A stretch of 64,000 nt of DNA. It comes from Natrinema thermotolerans DSM 11552. GTDB lineage: Archaea; Halobacteriota; Halobacteria; Halobacteriales; Natrialbaceae. Numbering within the stretch: position 1 is the first letter of the stretch; each line of letters begins with the position of its first letter. The notes beneath the pieces are model-generated. The model saw nothing but the letters and a program-made list of their open reading frames with translations. It made no database searches and was not told the DNA's origin. The position numbers and the translations under genes were made by a program. The DNA lies in contig AOIR01000031.1 in assembly GCA_000337115.1 (NCBI GenBank), forward strand, positions 1-64,000, read 5' to 3'. Shown here piece after piece: positions 16,370-24,978 of the stretch.

Positions 16370-17440
16370 TTATTGCTCACTGAGCGTCCGTGCGACGCGC
16401 TCGAGGACCGATACCGATCGGTCGAACTCCGACAGCGACAGTCGCTCGTCGGGCGCGTGATCGAGGTCCGAGTTGCCCGGCCCGTAGGTGACCATCGGAC
16501 AGTCCCAGGCCCCGGCATAGATGTTCATGTCGCTCGTGCCGGTCTTGCGCACCAGACGCGGATCGGCGCCCTCCTTCCGGATGGCGACCCGAAACGCCCG
16601 GGCGACCGGCGTTCGCGGACTCATCATCACCGGCGGGACCTTGTCCTTCCAGGTCACGGTCCCGACCTCGAGTTCGGCCTCGGCGGCCTCGCGGACGGTC
16701 CCGACGTCGAGGGCCGGCGGCACGCGCAACTGGACGTCCATCGTCGCCTCGACGGAGAGTCCGTCGTCGCTGACGCCGCCCTCGATGTCGACCGGTTTGG
16801 TCGTCACCTGCTCGAAGACCGGTTCGTACTCGTCGCCCTCGAAGTACGCCTCGACGGCCGACCACCAGCGGACGGCGTGTTGGATCGCGTTCGGGTCCGG
16901 CCGAGACGTGTGGCCGGACTCGCTGGTCGCGACGTAGGTGCCGGCGATCAGTCCGCGGTAGCCGAGCGTAATGCCGTCGGCGCCGGAGGGCTCGCCGTTG
17001 ACGACGGCCTTCGGTGGCTCCTCGCGGTCGTCGACAAGATAACGCGACCCCTTCGAGTCGACCTCCTCGCCGACGACGCCGACGAAGGAGACGCCGGTGC
17101 GAACGGCGGCGGCCGCCATCGCGGCGAGCGGCCCCGTCGCGTCGACGCTGCCGCGGCCCCAGAGGATCTCGTCGTCGCCGGTCTCCTCGACCTCGACGGG
17201 GATGTCCCCGGGGACAGTGTCGATATGCGAGGTCAGGAGGACGGAATCGTCCGCCGGCGCGCGGACGTTCCCGACCGCGTCGATCCAGACCTCCCGGTCG
17301 TGGGCCTCGAAGAAGTCCACGAGGCGTTTGGCCGCCTCGCGTTCCTCACGGGTCGGCGAGGGGATCGAGACGAGATCGACGAGCAACTCGCGGGCCGCCG
17401 CGGTCGACACGTCGCTCGAGGGGTCGGCGTTCGCACTCAT
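16370..17440 (-). CDS. argE: [ArgW]-L-ornithine hydrolase (M20 peptidase, LysK/ArgE type)
   Basis: A 356-residue zinc hydrolase that releases ornithine from the C-terminal glutamate of the carrier protein ArgW. M20 metal-site motifs are visible: SHIDTVPG near residue 70, GRGSVDATGPL near 95, GVVGEEVDSKG near 120 (catalytic Glu) and TSDMNIY near 310. The family fits LysK rather than bacterial ArgE because the rest of the operon is the LysW-type set. Its start overlaps the argD stop by four bases, so translation is coupled. Confidence 0.9.
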   Translation of the reverse strand: MSANADPSSDVSTAAARELLVDLVSIPSPTREEREAAKRLVDFFEAHDREVWIDAVGNVRAPADDSVLLTSHIDTVPGDIPVEVEETGDDEILWGRGSVDATGPLAAMAAAAVRTGVSFVGVVGEEVDSKGSRYLVDDREEPPKAVVNGEPSGADGITLGYRGLIAGTYVATSESGHTSRPDPNAIQHAVRWWSAVEAYFEGDEYEPVFEQVTTKPVDIEGGVSDDGLSVEATMDVQLRVPPALDVGTVREAAEAELEVGTVTWKDKVPPVMMSPRTPVARAFRVAIRKEGADPRLVRKTGTSDMNIYAGAWDCPMVTYGPGNSDLDHAPDERLSLSEFDRSVSVLERVARTLSEQ

Positions 17441-18585
17441 GAGTCGTCGGTCGCTCCGAGAACGTCGGCGATCGCGTCGACCACTCGATCGGCCTCGGCC
17501 CGCTCGAGGACGAGCGGCGGGAGCAGTCGGAGGACGGTTCGACCGGCCGGCAGCGCCAGCACCTGGTGGTTCATCGCGAGATCGCGGGCGACGCGGTTCG
17601 CGCCGCGTTTCAACTCGACGCCGACGAGCAGGCCCTCGCCGCGGACTTCACGCACCGAATCGCCAAGTGCCGCCTCGAGTTCGGTGACCAGATAGTCACC
17701 GATCTCGGCGGCGTGGGCGGGCCACTCCTCCTCGACCAGCGTCGAGACGGTCGCGTGGACCGCCGCGCCGACGACCGGGCCGCCGCTGAAGGTGGCGTTG
17801 TGGGAAGCCGCGCCGTCGGCGATCCAGTCCTGCACCGCGACCGCGCCGACGGGCAGGCCGTTGCCCAGCCCCTTCGCGGTCGTCAACACGTCGGGCGTCA
17901 CGCCCGCGTTCTGGCAGGCCCACATCTGGCCGGTGCGGCCCATTCCGGTCTGGACCTCGTCGAGAACGAGGGCCGCGCCGGCCGCCTCGGTCAGGTCGCG
18001 GGCCGTCTCGAGGTAGCCCGCCGGCGGGACGTTGATCCCGCCTTCGCCCTGGATCGGCTCGAGGATCAGGGCCGCGGTCTCGTCGTCGACGGCCGCGGCG
18101 AGTTCGTCACTATCACCGTAGGGAACGAACTCGACGTCGCCGGCCAGCGGCTCGAACGGTTTCTTGTACTTGTCCTTCCAAGTGGCCGCGAGCGAGCCCA
18201 TGGTTCGCCCGTGGAACGAGCGGGTCGCGGCGACGATCTTCGAGTCGCCGGTCGCCGAGCGGGCGAACTTCAGCGCGGCCTCGTTGGCCTCGGTCCCGGA
18301 GTTACAGAACCACGCCTGCTCGAGGCCGTCGGGCGCGGCCGCGACGAGCGAGGCGTAGGCATCCTCTCGCGCCTGCACGGGATAGGAGGAGTCGACGAAC
18401 GTCAGGTCGGCGACCTGCTCCTGTACCGCGTCGACGACCGCGGGGTGAGAGTGGCCCAGCGGCGTGCAGGCGTAGCTCGCGCCGACGTCGAGATACTCCG
18501 TGCCGTCGTCGGTGTAGAGGTACGGCCCCTCACCGCGTTCGATACCGATCGGTTTGCTTCCGGAGATGAAATCGAGGTCGCTCAT
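17437..18585 (-). CDS. argD: [ArgW]-glutamate semialdehyde aminotransferase (LysJ/ArgD)
   Basis: A 382-residue class III PLP aminotransferase. It transfers an amino group from glutamate to ArgW-bound glutamate semialdehyde, giving ArgW-ornithine. Visible motifs are NSGTEANEAALKFAR (phosphate loop), FHGRTMGSLAATWKDKY, LVLDEVQTGMGRTG (the Asp that binds the pyridine nitrogen) and the PLP lysine in LTTAKGLGNGLPVGA. It overlaps argE at its 3' end and argB at its 5' end by four bases each (ATGA), so the three are translated as a chain. Confidence 0.92.
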   Translation of the reverse strand: MSDLDFISGSKPIGIERGEGPYLYTDDGTEYLDVGASYACTPLGHSHPAVVDAVQEQVADLTFVDSSYPVQAREDAYASLVAAAPDGLEQAWFCNSGTEANEAALKFARSATGDSKIVAATRSFHGRTMGSLAATWKDKYKKPFEPLAGDVEFVPYGDSDELAAAVDDETAALILEPIQGEGGINVPPAGYLETARDLTEAAGAALVLDEVQTGMGRTGQMWACQNAGVTPDVLTTAKGLGNGLPVGAVAVQDWIADGAASHNATFSGGPVVGAAVHATVSTLVEEEWPAHAAEIGDYLVTELEAALGDSVREVRGEGLLVGVELKRGANRVARDLAMNHQVLALPAGRTVLRLLPPLVLERAEADRVVDAIADVLGATDDS

Positions 18586-19448
18586 TCGTCGGCCTCCGTT
18601 TCCGCGTCGTGTTCGTCCGCGAGCGCGCCGGGCTCGAGGGTCGTCCCCTCGCCCGCGAGCGCACTCGAGATCGGGTCGTCGGCGTTTGCCGTCGCGACGG
18701 TGACCGAAGCCGCACCACCCTCGAGGGCTTCCTCGGCGGCCATGACCTTCTTCGTCATGAACCCCTCAGCCGCCGTCTTGACGGCCGCGAACTCCTCGGG
18801 GGTCGACGCCGAGTCGATCCTGGTGGACTCGTCGTCGGGATCCTCGTAGATCCCCGAGACGTCGGTCAGCACCACGAGGTCGGCCTCGAGCGCGCCGGCG
18901 ATCGCCGCCGCAGCGCGATCGGCGTCGGCGTTGACTGCCGTGTAGCCGCCCGACTTCTCCTTGCCCAGCATGGGAACGGAGACGACGGGCGTGTAACCGC
19001 CCGAAAGCGTCGTCTCGAGGAGGTCGGCGTTGACCGACTCGATTTTGCCCGAGTGGTCGCCGCGCTTGATCTTCTTCTTGCCGTCCTCTGTGACGCGGAC
19101 GGCGGACTTGCGCTTGCCCTCGAGGAGCTTGCCGTCAGTGCCCGAGAGGCCGACGGCGTCGACGCCCTCGTTGTGCAGGCTCTCGACCAGATCGGTGTTC
19201 AACTTGCCCGGCATCACCATCTTGAAGACGTCCATCGTCTCCTCGTCGGTAAATCGCCCGACGACGCCGCCGGGCGTTTCGACGTACGTCGGCTCCTTCC
19301 CGAGGTCCTCGAGCGTCTCGTCGACGGCGGTCGAGCCGCCGTGGGTCAACACGACGTCTTCGCCGTCCTCGACGAGCGAGGCGACGTCGGAAAGCGCCCC
19401 TTCGGGATCGACGGCGCGTGCGCCGCCGATTTTGACAACGGTCGTCAT
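18582..19448 (-). CDS. argB: [ArgW]-L-glutamate kinase (LysZ/ArgB)
   Basis: A 288-residue amino-acid kinase that phosphorylates the side-chain carboxyl of the glutamate carried on ArgW. The N-terminal VVKIGGARAVDP holds the ATP-site lysine and glycine loop, VVLTHGGSTAVDE is the second glycine-rich substrate loop, and AVNADADRAAAAIA plus VLTDVSGIYED are the C-lobe nucleotide motifs. The protein ends in a short acidic tail. It starts two bases after the argC stop region and overlaps argD by four bases. Confidence 0.92.
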   Translation of the reverse strand: MTTVVKIGGARAVDPEGALSDVASLVEDGEDVVLTHGGSTAVDETLEDLGKEPTYVETPGGVVGRFTDEETMDVFKMVMPGKLNTDLVESLHNEGVDAVGLSGTDGKLLEGKRKSAVRVTEDGKKKIKRGDHSGKIESVNADLLETTLSGGYTPVVSVPMLGKEKSGGYTAVNADADRAAAAIAGALEADLVVLTDVSGIYEDPDDESTRIDSASTPEEFAAVKTAAEGFMTKKVMAAEEALEGGAASVTVATANADDPISSALAGEGTTLEPGALADEHDAETEADE

Positions 19449-19449
19449 C

Positions 19450-20526
19450 TCAGGGCGCCCCCACGGGGTGCAGCCCCGTGAACTCGAGTCCGGCCGTCTC
19501 CTCGAGGCCCAGCGCGACGTTGGCGGCGTGGACCGCCTGTCCCGCGGAGCCCTTCATCATGTTGTCGATCGCCGAGAAGACGACGATGCGCTTGTTCGAG
19601 GGATCGAGTTCGAAGCCGACCTCGGCGAGGTTGGTGCCAGCGACCGCCTTCGGTTCGGGGTAGCGATAGACGCCGGAACCGCCGGCGGCCATCCGGACGA
19701 ACGGCTCGTCCTCGTAACAGCCCCGATAGGCCTGCCAGAGGTCCCCCTTCGAGACCGGTCCCGACGGGAAGACGTGATTCGTCGCGCTCGCGCCGCGGAT
19801 CATATCCACGGCATGACAGGAGAAGGCCACCGAGGTGTCGAGGAACTGCTCGATCTCGGCCTCGTGGCGGTGGCCCGTCGGCGCGTACGGACGCACGACG
19901 CCCGAGCGCTCGGGGTGGCTCGAGGCCTCGCCGCCGCCGGCGCCGCCCTCCGAGGAGCCGACTTTCACGTCGACGACGATCTGCTCGCCGCCCTCGAGGA
20001 TGCCGTGTTCGAACAGCGGGTAGAGCCCGAGGATCGTCGCGGTGGCGTTACAGCCGCCACCCGCGATGAGTTCCGCGCCCTCGAGGTTCTCGCGGTTGAT
20101 CTCGGGGAGCGCGTACTCGGCCTGCTCGAGGTACTCGGGGGCCTCGTGGCCGTCGTACCACTCGTCGTACTGGGCCTCGCTCTCGAGGCGGAAGTCCGCC
20201 GAGAGGTCGACGACGGTGTCGGCGATCTCGAAGAAGTCGTCGATGCGGCCCATCGAGACGCCGTGGGGCGTCGCGGCGAACAGCACGTCGACCGACTCGA
20301 GGTCGTCGGGTTCGGTAAAGCGCAGGTCCGACCCGCGAAGCGGCGGGTGGACGGAGCCGACGCTCTTGCCGGCCTTCGACCGGCTCGTGACTTCGACGAG
20401 TTCGAAATTGGGGTGGCCGGCGAGCAGTCGCAGGAGTTCGCCGCCCGTGAAGCCGCTGCCGCCGATGACGCTCGCGGTGACCGCCTCGGCGTCCGGCGCA
20501 GCACCGATGTCGTTGCCTACCGTCAT
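19450..20526 (-). CDS. argC: [ArgW]-glutamate 5-phosphate reductase (LysY/ArgC)
   Basis: A 358-residue NADPH-dependent reductase that makes the semialdehyde on ArgW. ASVIGGSGFTGGELLRLL is the nucleotide-binding loop near residue 20, and the catalytic cysteine is in AGGGCNATATILGLYP near residue 160. A glycine-rich stretch, GSSEGGAGGGEASSHPERSG, lies in the NADP/phosphate loop. The open frame extends much further upstream, but ATG 20526 overlaps the argX stop as ATGA and opens the conserved domain, so I use it. Confidence 0.92.
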   Translation of the reverse strand: MTVGNDIGAAPDAEAVTASVIGGSGFTGGELLRLLAGHPNFELVEVTSRSKAGKSVGSVHPPLRGSDLRFTEPDDLESVDVLFAATPHGVSMGRIDDFFEIADTVVDLSADFRLESEAQYDEWYDGHEAPEYLEQAEYALPEINRENLEGAELIAGGGCNATATILGLYPLFEHGILEGGEQIVVDVKVGSSEGGAGGGEASSHPERSGVVRPYAPTGHRHEAEIEQFLDTSVAFSCHAVDMIRGASATNHVFPSGPVSKGDLWQAYRGCYEDEPFVRMAAGGSGVYRYPEPKAVAGTNLAEVGFELDPSNKRIVVFSAIDNMMKGSAGQAVHAANVALGLEETAGLEFTGLHPVGAP

Positions 20527-21410
20527 TTGGCGGACACCTCGAGTTCCGGATCGGCGGCCGTGGCTTTCTCCTCGAGCCAGTCGACGACGGTGCCGGCGAC
20601 GTCGGTCTCGACGGCCTCGTCGAGGGCCTTGAACTCGACGGTGTGGTTGACTTCGTGGACGGTGTAGCCGTCCGCGGTCTCCATCAGGTCGATCCCGAGC
20701 AGCCCGCCGCCGACGGCGTCGGTGGCTCGTTCGACGAGATCCAGCGCCTCGTCGTCGATCTCGAAGACGTCCGTCTCCGCGCCTTTCGCGGCGTTGGTGA
20801 TCCAGTGGTCCGAGGATCGAACCATCCCCGCGATGGGTTCGCCATCGATCGCCAGCACGCGGATGTCGCGGCCGGGCTTCTCGACGAACTCCTGGACGTA
20901 GAACACCTTGTGTTCGTAGTGGCCCAGCGTCGCCTTGTGTTCGAGGATGGCCTCGGCGGCCGACTCGGAGTCGATCTTGGCCATCAGTCGCCCCCACGAG
21001 CCGACGACCGGCTTGAGGACGCAGGGGTAGCCGAACTCCTCGATGGCGTCCATCGCGGTCTCTTTGGTGAACGCGACCTTGGTCTCGGGGGTCGGGACGC
21101 CCGCATCCTCGAGCGCGAGGCTGTTCTTTACCTTGTCCGCACAGACGTCGGCGGTCTCGTGGCTGTTGACCACGGGAATGCCGTACGATTCGAAGAACTG
21201 CGTGGCGTACAGGCTCCGGCTCGTGGCGAGACAGCGGTCGACGACGATGTCGAGCCCGTCGAACGCCGCGGGCGCTTCCGCAATGTCGAAGGTCTGCTTG
21301 CGGACGTCGATCTTCGTGATCTCGTGATCGCGCTCGCGAAGCTCGTTGAGCAGGAGCTTCTCGTCTTTGCGAATCCGTGAGTAGAGTATGCCTACGTTCA
21401 CGCGAGCCAC
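20523..21410 (-). CDS. argX: glutamate--[ArgW] ligase (LysX/ArgX, ATP-grasp)
   Basis: A 295-residue ATP-grasp ligase that attaches glutamate to the C-terminal glutamate of ArgW, the first committed step. Motifs include LYSRIRKDEKLLLNEL at the N-terminus, CVLKPVVGSWGRLMAKI (ATP-binding lysine and glycine loop), FYVQEFVEKPGRDIR and VHEVNHTVEFKALDEA (metal-binding Asn and specificity loop). The start is either GTG 21410 or GTG 21401; an AGGTGG string 6-11 nt before 21401 makes the later one equally likely. It follows argW by about 80 nt. Confidence 0.92.
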   Translation of the reverse strand: MARVNVGILYSRIRKDEKLLLNELRERDHEITKIDVRKQTFDIAEAPAAFDGLDIVVDRCLATSRSLYATQFFESYGIPVVNSHETADVCADKVKNSLALEDAGVPTPETKVAFTKETAMDAIEEFGYPCVLKPVVGSWGRLMAKIDSESAAEAILEHKATLGHYEHKVFYVQEFVEKPGRDIRVLAIDGEPIAGMVRSSDHWITNAAKGAETDVFEIDDEALDLVERATDAVGGGLLGIDLMETADGYTVHEVNHTVEFKALDEAVETDVAGTVVDWLEEKATAADPELEVSAK

Positions 21411-21489
21411 CTCTGATTGTGGGTCGCGGCGCTACGCGCCCCGCGAACCGTCGCAGCGGAGGACGGCAGTTTCCCAGCCGTCTGCAAGG

Positions 21490-21654
21490 TCACTCACCCC
21501 AGTCCTCTTCCAGCTCGGGGGCCTGTTCGAGGACTGGCGGCTCGGTATCGACGACTTCCAGCTCGGCACCGCAGGTCGTACAGTCAACGATCTCTCCCAC
21601 TTCCAGATCGTCGTGCAGGGACACTTCTGCCCCACACTCGACGCATTCGGTCAT
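21490..21654 (-). CDS. argW: amino-group carrier protein ArgW (LysW)
   Basis: This 54-residue acidic carrier protein holds the growing arginine precursor on its C-terminal glutamate, shielding the amino group. The sequence shows CVECG and CTTCG, a four-cysteine zinc knuckle (residues 4-28), and ends in the signature EDWGE; the last Glu is the attachment point. It is too short for most gene filters but is indispensable to the pathway. It is the first gene of the WXCBDEF operon. A TATA-like CTTTAAGG about 27-34 nt before the ATG suggests a leaderless operon promoter. Confidence 0.95.
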   Translation of the reverse strand: MTECVECGAEVSLHDDLEVGEIVDCTTCGAELEVVDTEPPVLEQAPELEEDWGE

Positions 21655-21680
21655 TGTACCCGAACGTGGGTGCCGGGATC

Positions 21681-21690
21681 CCTTAAAGCC
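21681..21690 (-). promoter_or_regulatory. TATA box of the argWXCBDEF operon
   Basis: On the minus strand CTTTAAGG lies about 27-34 nt before the argW start. The same intergenic region holds no other strong candidate. Confidence 0.55.
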
Positions 21691-21794
21691 TTCGAACTTA
21701 ACAGCAAAATTACACTATCCGCACGCCACGCTAACGGTCCGTCGGGCCTACGTTACGGCAGGTCTACTTTGACATATCATGTAGTCGGTAACTA

Positions 21795-21810
21795 ATCCCC
21801 TCGCGGGGAT
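21795..21810 (-). terminator. GNRA-capped hairpin after argH
   Basis: ATCCCC pairs with GGGGAT; read on the minus strand the loop is GCGA. It lies about 70 nt after the argH stop. There is no long T-tract, so its terminator role is tentative. Confidence 0.4.
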
Positions 21811-21879
21811 CGTCGTCGTCGAACCGGTCGGTCGGCACGCGGCGAGCGCGGCCGGCGTCCCGCCGACGACGTGACGAAC

Positions 21880-23436
21880 TCAGACATAGCCGTTCACCTC
21901 CGAGCGCAACCGCTCGTGGGCGGCCTCGAGCGCGTCGGTCAGCCCCGCGAGGTCGTCGGCGTCGGCCGAAAGCGACTCGCGGGCCCCCTCGATCTGGGGC
22001 GCGACCGCCTCGGGCGCGGGGCCGCCCTGCGAGTCGCGGCTCGCGACGCTCTCGACCGGGTCGAGGGCCGCTTCGACCGCCCCGCGCTCGACGTGGGCCT
22101 CAAGCGGCTCGCCGAGGACCTCCCGGGCCGCGGCCTCGAGGGCGTCGTAGTCCGCACCGCCCTCGGCAGCGACGGCCACCAACTCGTGTGCGGTCCGGAA
22201 CGGCAACCCGTTGGCCGCCAGCAGGTCCGCGACGCCGGTCGCCGTCGAGAAGCCCTCGCCGGCTTCCGCCGCGAGCGTCTCCTCGTTCCAGTCGGCGGTC
22301 GCGACCGCGCCCGCTGCGACCTCGCTGGCCTCGGTCACCGCGTCGACGGTCTCCCAGGCGTGGGTCGTCGCCCGCTGGAGGTCGCGGTTGTACGCGCGGG
22401 GCAGCCCCTTCAGCGTCGTCGTCAGCCCCTGAACGCCGCCGGCCGCGTCGCCCGCGACCGCACGAACCAGTTCCAGCGTGTCCGGGTTCTTCTTCTGGGG
22501 CATGATCGACGACGTCGAGGAGTAGTCGTCCGCCAGGTCGACGAAGCCGCGGTTCGCGAAGATGATCACGTCCTCCGCCAGCCCCGACAGCGTCGTCGCG
22601 TGGGTCGACAGCGCCTGGGTCGTCTCGAGCAGGAAATCGCGGCTCGAGGCGGCGTCCATCGAATTTTCGACGATCCCGTCAAAACCGAGCAGGTCCGCGG
22701 TGCGCTCGCGGTCGATGTCGAACGTCGTCCCCGCGAAGGCGGCCCCGCCCAGCGGCGACTCGTTGAGCCGGTCGTAGGCCGCGAGCAGCCGTTCGGTGTC
22801 GCGGCGGACCGCGCCCTCGTAGGCCAGCGCCCAGTGTGCCACGGTGGTCGGCTGGGCTGGCTGGAGGTGCGTGTAGCCGGGCATGATCGTCTCCCGGTGG
22901 GCGTCGGCGACGTCGACGAGCGACTCGCGCAGCGCGAGCGTCGTTTCGATCGCCTCGAGGACGTCCTCGCGCAGGCGATAGCGGATGCAGGCCGCGACCT
23001 CGTCGTTGCGCGAGCGCGCGGTGTGCATCTTCCCGCCCTCGGCACCGATGCGTTCGATCACGGCCGTCTCGATGGCCTCGTGGACGTCCTCGCCGTCGGG
23101 CAGGGAGCCGTGGCCGTCGACCTCGATCGCGTCCAGCGCGGTCAGGATCTCGCCGGCCACGTCGTCCCCGATGACGTCCTGTTCGGCCAGCATGACGGTG
23201 TGAGCGCGGTCGACCTCGAGGTCGGCCGCGAAGATGCGCCGATCAGCCGCGAGCGAGGAGAGGAAGCTCCGGGCGGGGCCGCCGCTGAAGCGGTCCCGGC
23301 GGACGACGCCGTCGGATCCGGGATCCGACGAGGATCGCTCACCGGCCTCGTCGTCCGTGCCGTCGGTCGGCTCGCCGCCGTCCGTCGCGATCGCCCGTTC
23401 GGCCGCGCCGCCCTCGTGAGCGCTCTCCTCGGTCAT
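21880..23436 (-). CDS. argH: argininosuccinate lyase
   Basis: A 518-residue lyase of the fumarase/aspartase superfamily that splits argininosuccinate into arginine and fumarate. The signature SSIMPQKKNPDTLELVRA is present near residue 310, HTARSRNDEVAACIR near 135 is the substrate loop, and GYTHLQPAQPTTVAHW near 190 contributes the catalytic histidine. The first 60 residues are an acidic low-complexity extension beyond the bacterial form. The ATG at 23436 lies two bases from the argG stop, so argG and argH form one unit, separate from argW. Confidence 0.95.
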   Translation of the reverse strand: MTEESAHEGGAAERAIATDGGEPTDGTDDEAGERSSSDPGSDGVVRRDRFSGGPARSFLSSLAADRRIFAADLEVDRAHTVMLAEQDVIGDDVAGEILTALDAIEVDGHGSLPDGEDVHEAIETAVIERIGAEGGKMHTARSRNDEVAACIRYRLREDVLEAIETTLALRESLVDVADAHRETIMPGYTHLQPAQPTTVAHWALAYEGAVRRDTERLLAAYDRLNESPLGGAAFAGTTFDIDRERTADLLGFDGIVENSMDAASSRDFLLETTQALSTHATTLSGLAEDVIIFANRGFVDLADDYSSTSSIMPQKKNPDTLELVRAVAGDAAGGVQGLTTTLKGLPRAYNRDLQRATTHAWETVDAVTEASEVAAGAVATADWNEETLAAEAGEGFSTATGVADLLAANGLPFRTAHELVAVAAEGGADYDALEAAAREVLGEPLEAHVERGAVEAALDPVESVASRDSQGGPAPEAVAPQIEGARESLSADADDLAGLTDALEAAHERLRSEVNGYV

Positions 23437-23438
23437 GC

Positions 23439-24638
23439 TTACTCGTCCTCGTCGGTCGCGTTCGCGGCGATGGCCTCGTTCGCGAGGCGGCGCTGGAAGC
23501 CGTGGTACTTCGCGACGCCGGTCGCGTCCTCCTGTTTGATCTTCCCGACCGTCTCGGTGTCGAAGGAGGCGTGTTCGGCCGAGTAGGCCGCGTACTTGCT
23601 GTCGCGTGCGACCGGGCGGGCCTGGCCGCCCTCGAAGCGGATCGTGACCGTGCCGGTCACGCGCTGTTGGGTCTCGTCGATGAAACTCTCGAGCGCGCTG
23701 ACGAGCGGCGCGTCGATCAGGCCCTCGTAGCCCTTCTGGGACCACTGCTGGTCGATCTGCTGCTTGAACTGGCGCTCCTCCTGGGTCAGGACGAGACCCT
23801 CGAGCGCTTCGTGGGCGTTCAACAGCGTCGTCGCACCGGGGTGTTCGTAGTTCTCGCGGACCTTCAGCCCGAGCATGCGGTCTTCCATCATGTCGGTGCG
23901 GCCGACGCCGTACCCGCCGGCGAGGTCGTTGAGGTATTCGATGAGTTCGACCGGCTCGTACTCCTCGCCGTCGACGGCGACGGGGTAGCCGTTCTCGAAG
24001 GCGATCTCGATCTCCTCGGTCTCGGTACCCGGCTCGTCGGTCCACGCGTAGATGTCACGCGGCGGGACGTAGTTGGGATCCTCGAGGGCGTCGCCCTCGA
24101 CCGAGCGGCTCCAGATGTTGGTGTCGATCGACCAGTCGCCGCCGCTGCCGCCCTCGACGGGCAGGTCACGCTCGGCGGCGTACTCCTGTTCCCACTCGCG
24201 GGTGAGTCCGAGTTCGCGAACGGGGGCGATCACTTCGAGATCGGAACTGCGCCAGACGGCCTCGAAACGCAGTTGGTCGTTGCCCTTGCCGGTACAGCCG
24301 TGGGCGATGCCGGTACAGTCCTGTTCCTCTGCGACCTCCAGGATCGCTTCCGCGATCACGGGACGGGCAAGCGCCGTGCCGAGCGGGTAGCCCTGATAGG
24401 TCGCGTTCGCGCGAACGCTCTCGAGACAGAGTTGAGCGAATTCCGCTCGCGCGTCGACGACGTAGTGTTCGAGGCCGAGCGCCTCGGCGGTTTCTTCGGC
24501 TTCGTCGAACTCTTCGGCCGGCTGGCCAACGTCGACGGTAACGCCGATCACGTCGTCATATCCGTATTCCTCCTCGAGCAGCGGGACACAGACGGTCGTG
24601 TCCAGGCCGCCCGAGAACGCGAGTGCAACGCGGGTCAT
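23439..24638 (-). CDS. argG: argininosuccinate synthase
   Basis: A 399-residue enzyme that joins citrulline and aspartate using ATP. ALAFSGGLDTTVC at residues 5-17 is the P-loop-like PP-motif of the N-type ATP pyrophosphatases, and IAHGCTGKGNDQLRFE near 115 is the second nucleotide motif. I use ATG 24638 because it opens the conserved SGG motif; a GTG six codons upstream is possible. The 5' leader is unusual: a promoter, a small arginine-rich reading frame, a hairpin and a T-tract lie between about 24910 and 24640. Confidence 0.95.
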   Translation of the reverse strand: MTRVALAFSGGLDTTVCVPLLEEEYGYDDVIGVTVDVGQPAEEFDEAEETAEALGLEHYVVDARAEFAQLCLESVRANATYQGYPLGTALARPVIAEAILEVAEEQDCTGIAHGCTGKGNDQLRFEAVWRSSDLEVIAPVRELGLTREWEQEYAAERDLPVEGGSGGDWSIDTNIWSRSVEGDALEDPNYVPPRDIYAWTDEPGTETEEIEIAFENGYPVAVDGEEYEPVELIEYLNDLAGGYGVGRTDMMEDRMLGLKVRENYEHPGATTLLNAHEALEGLVLTQEERQFKQQIDQQWSQKGYEGLIDAPLVSALESFIDETQQRVTGTVTIRFEGGQARPVARDSKYAAYSAEHASFDTETVGKIKQEDATGVAKYHGFQRRLANEAIAANATDEDE

Positions 24639-24721
24639 GTCGTACTCGAACGACACCAGCGGACGGCCTTAAGCCCATTGGTTTAGTGCTTGAAAATAAG
24701 CGGTAGAGCGTCTGCTAACCG

Positions 24722-24726
24722 AAAAA
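24722..24726 (-). terminator. T-tract in the argG leader
   Basis: On the minus strand five T residues (GATTTTTCGG context) lie between the leader-peptide hairpin and argG. A weak GTTTC/GAAAC stem (24733-24751) sits directly before it. Archaeal RNA polymerase stops at short T-runs, so this could end transcription conditionally ahead of argG. Confidence 0.45.
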
Positions 24727-24778
24727 TCTGCAGTTTCGGGATCGATGAAACGAATCGGAGACGTGGAGTGAAAGGGTA

Positions 24779-24799
24779 GACGGGCTCAAAAGGCCCGTC
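24779..24799 (-). promoter_or_regulatory. perfect hairpin at the end of the leader-peptide frame
   Basis: GACGGGC and GCCCGTC pair without mismatch around a seven-base loop. The stop codon of the arginine-rich reading frame lies in the loop, and its last two Arg codons lie in the ascending arm. A ribosome stalled on the arginine run would cover or free this stem. Confidence 0.6.
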
Positions 24800-24878
24800 G
24801 AAGTCGTCGCGGTCGCCGCCGAGCGACGGTCCCGTCGGTACCGAGAACGGCGAGCGTGGTGCCGACGGAGTGGCTCAT
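24786..24878 (-). CDS. candidate arginine leader peptide of argG
   Basis: A 30-residue frame that starts MSHSVGTTLAVLGTDGTVA and ends RRRPRRLRRAF. Seven of nine consecutive codons are arginine, all CGN. It begins 24 nt downstream of a clear TATA element, so it would be translated from the 5' end of the argG transcript. Its stop is inside a perfect hairpin, and a T-tract lies further down before argG. This matches the logic of bacterial amino-acid attenuators: scarce Arg-tRNA would stall the ribosome on the run. The idea rests on sequence alone. High-GC chance frames can be Arg-rich, but no overlapping gene explains this one. Confidence 0.55.
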   Translation of the reverse strand: MSHSVGTTLAVLGTDGTVARRRPRRLRRAF

Positions 24879-24901
24879 TGGTAGGGGATGGGGAATCCGA
24901 G

Positions 24902-24909
24902 TATTAAAA
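24902..24909 (-). promoter_or_regulatory. TATA box of the argG leader transcript
   Basis: On the minus strand TTTTAATA lies 24-31 nt before the ATG of the leader frame, with a purine-rich BRE-like GGAAAGG just upstream. This is the best promoter between the neighbouring membrane-protein gene and argG, and it puts about 240 nt of leader before argG. Confidence 0.7.
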
Positions 24910-24978
24910 CCTTTCCGAGTTCGGTTCGGCGACGACTGTGCCGACACGCCGCGAGCGGCTCGTCGATGAGGTGGCCGG

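Noticed and set aside
21749-21780. Ten-codon frame MICQSRPAVT upstream of argW as a second leader peptide
   Set aside because: Only one Arg codon, no hairpin at its end and no TATA box at the right distance.
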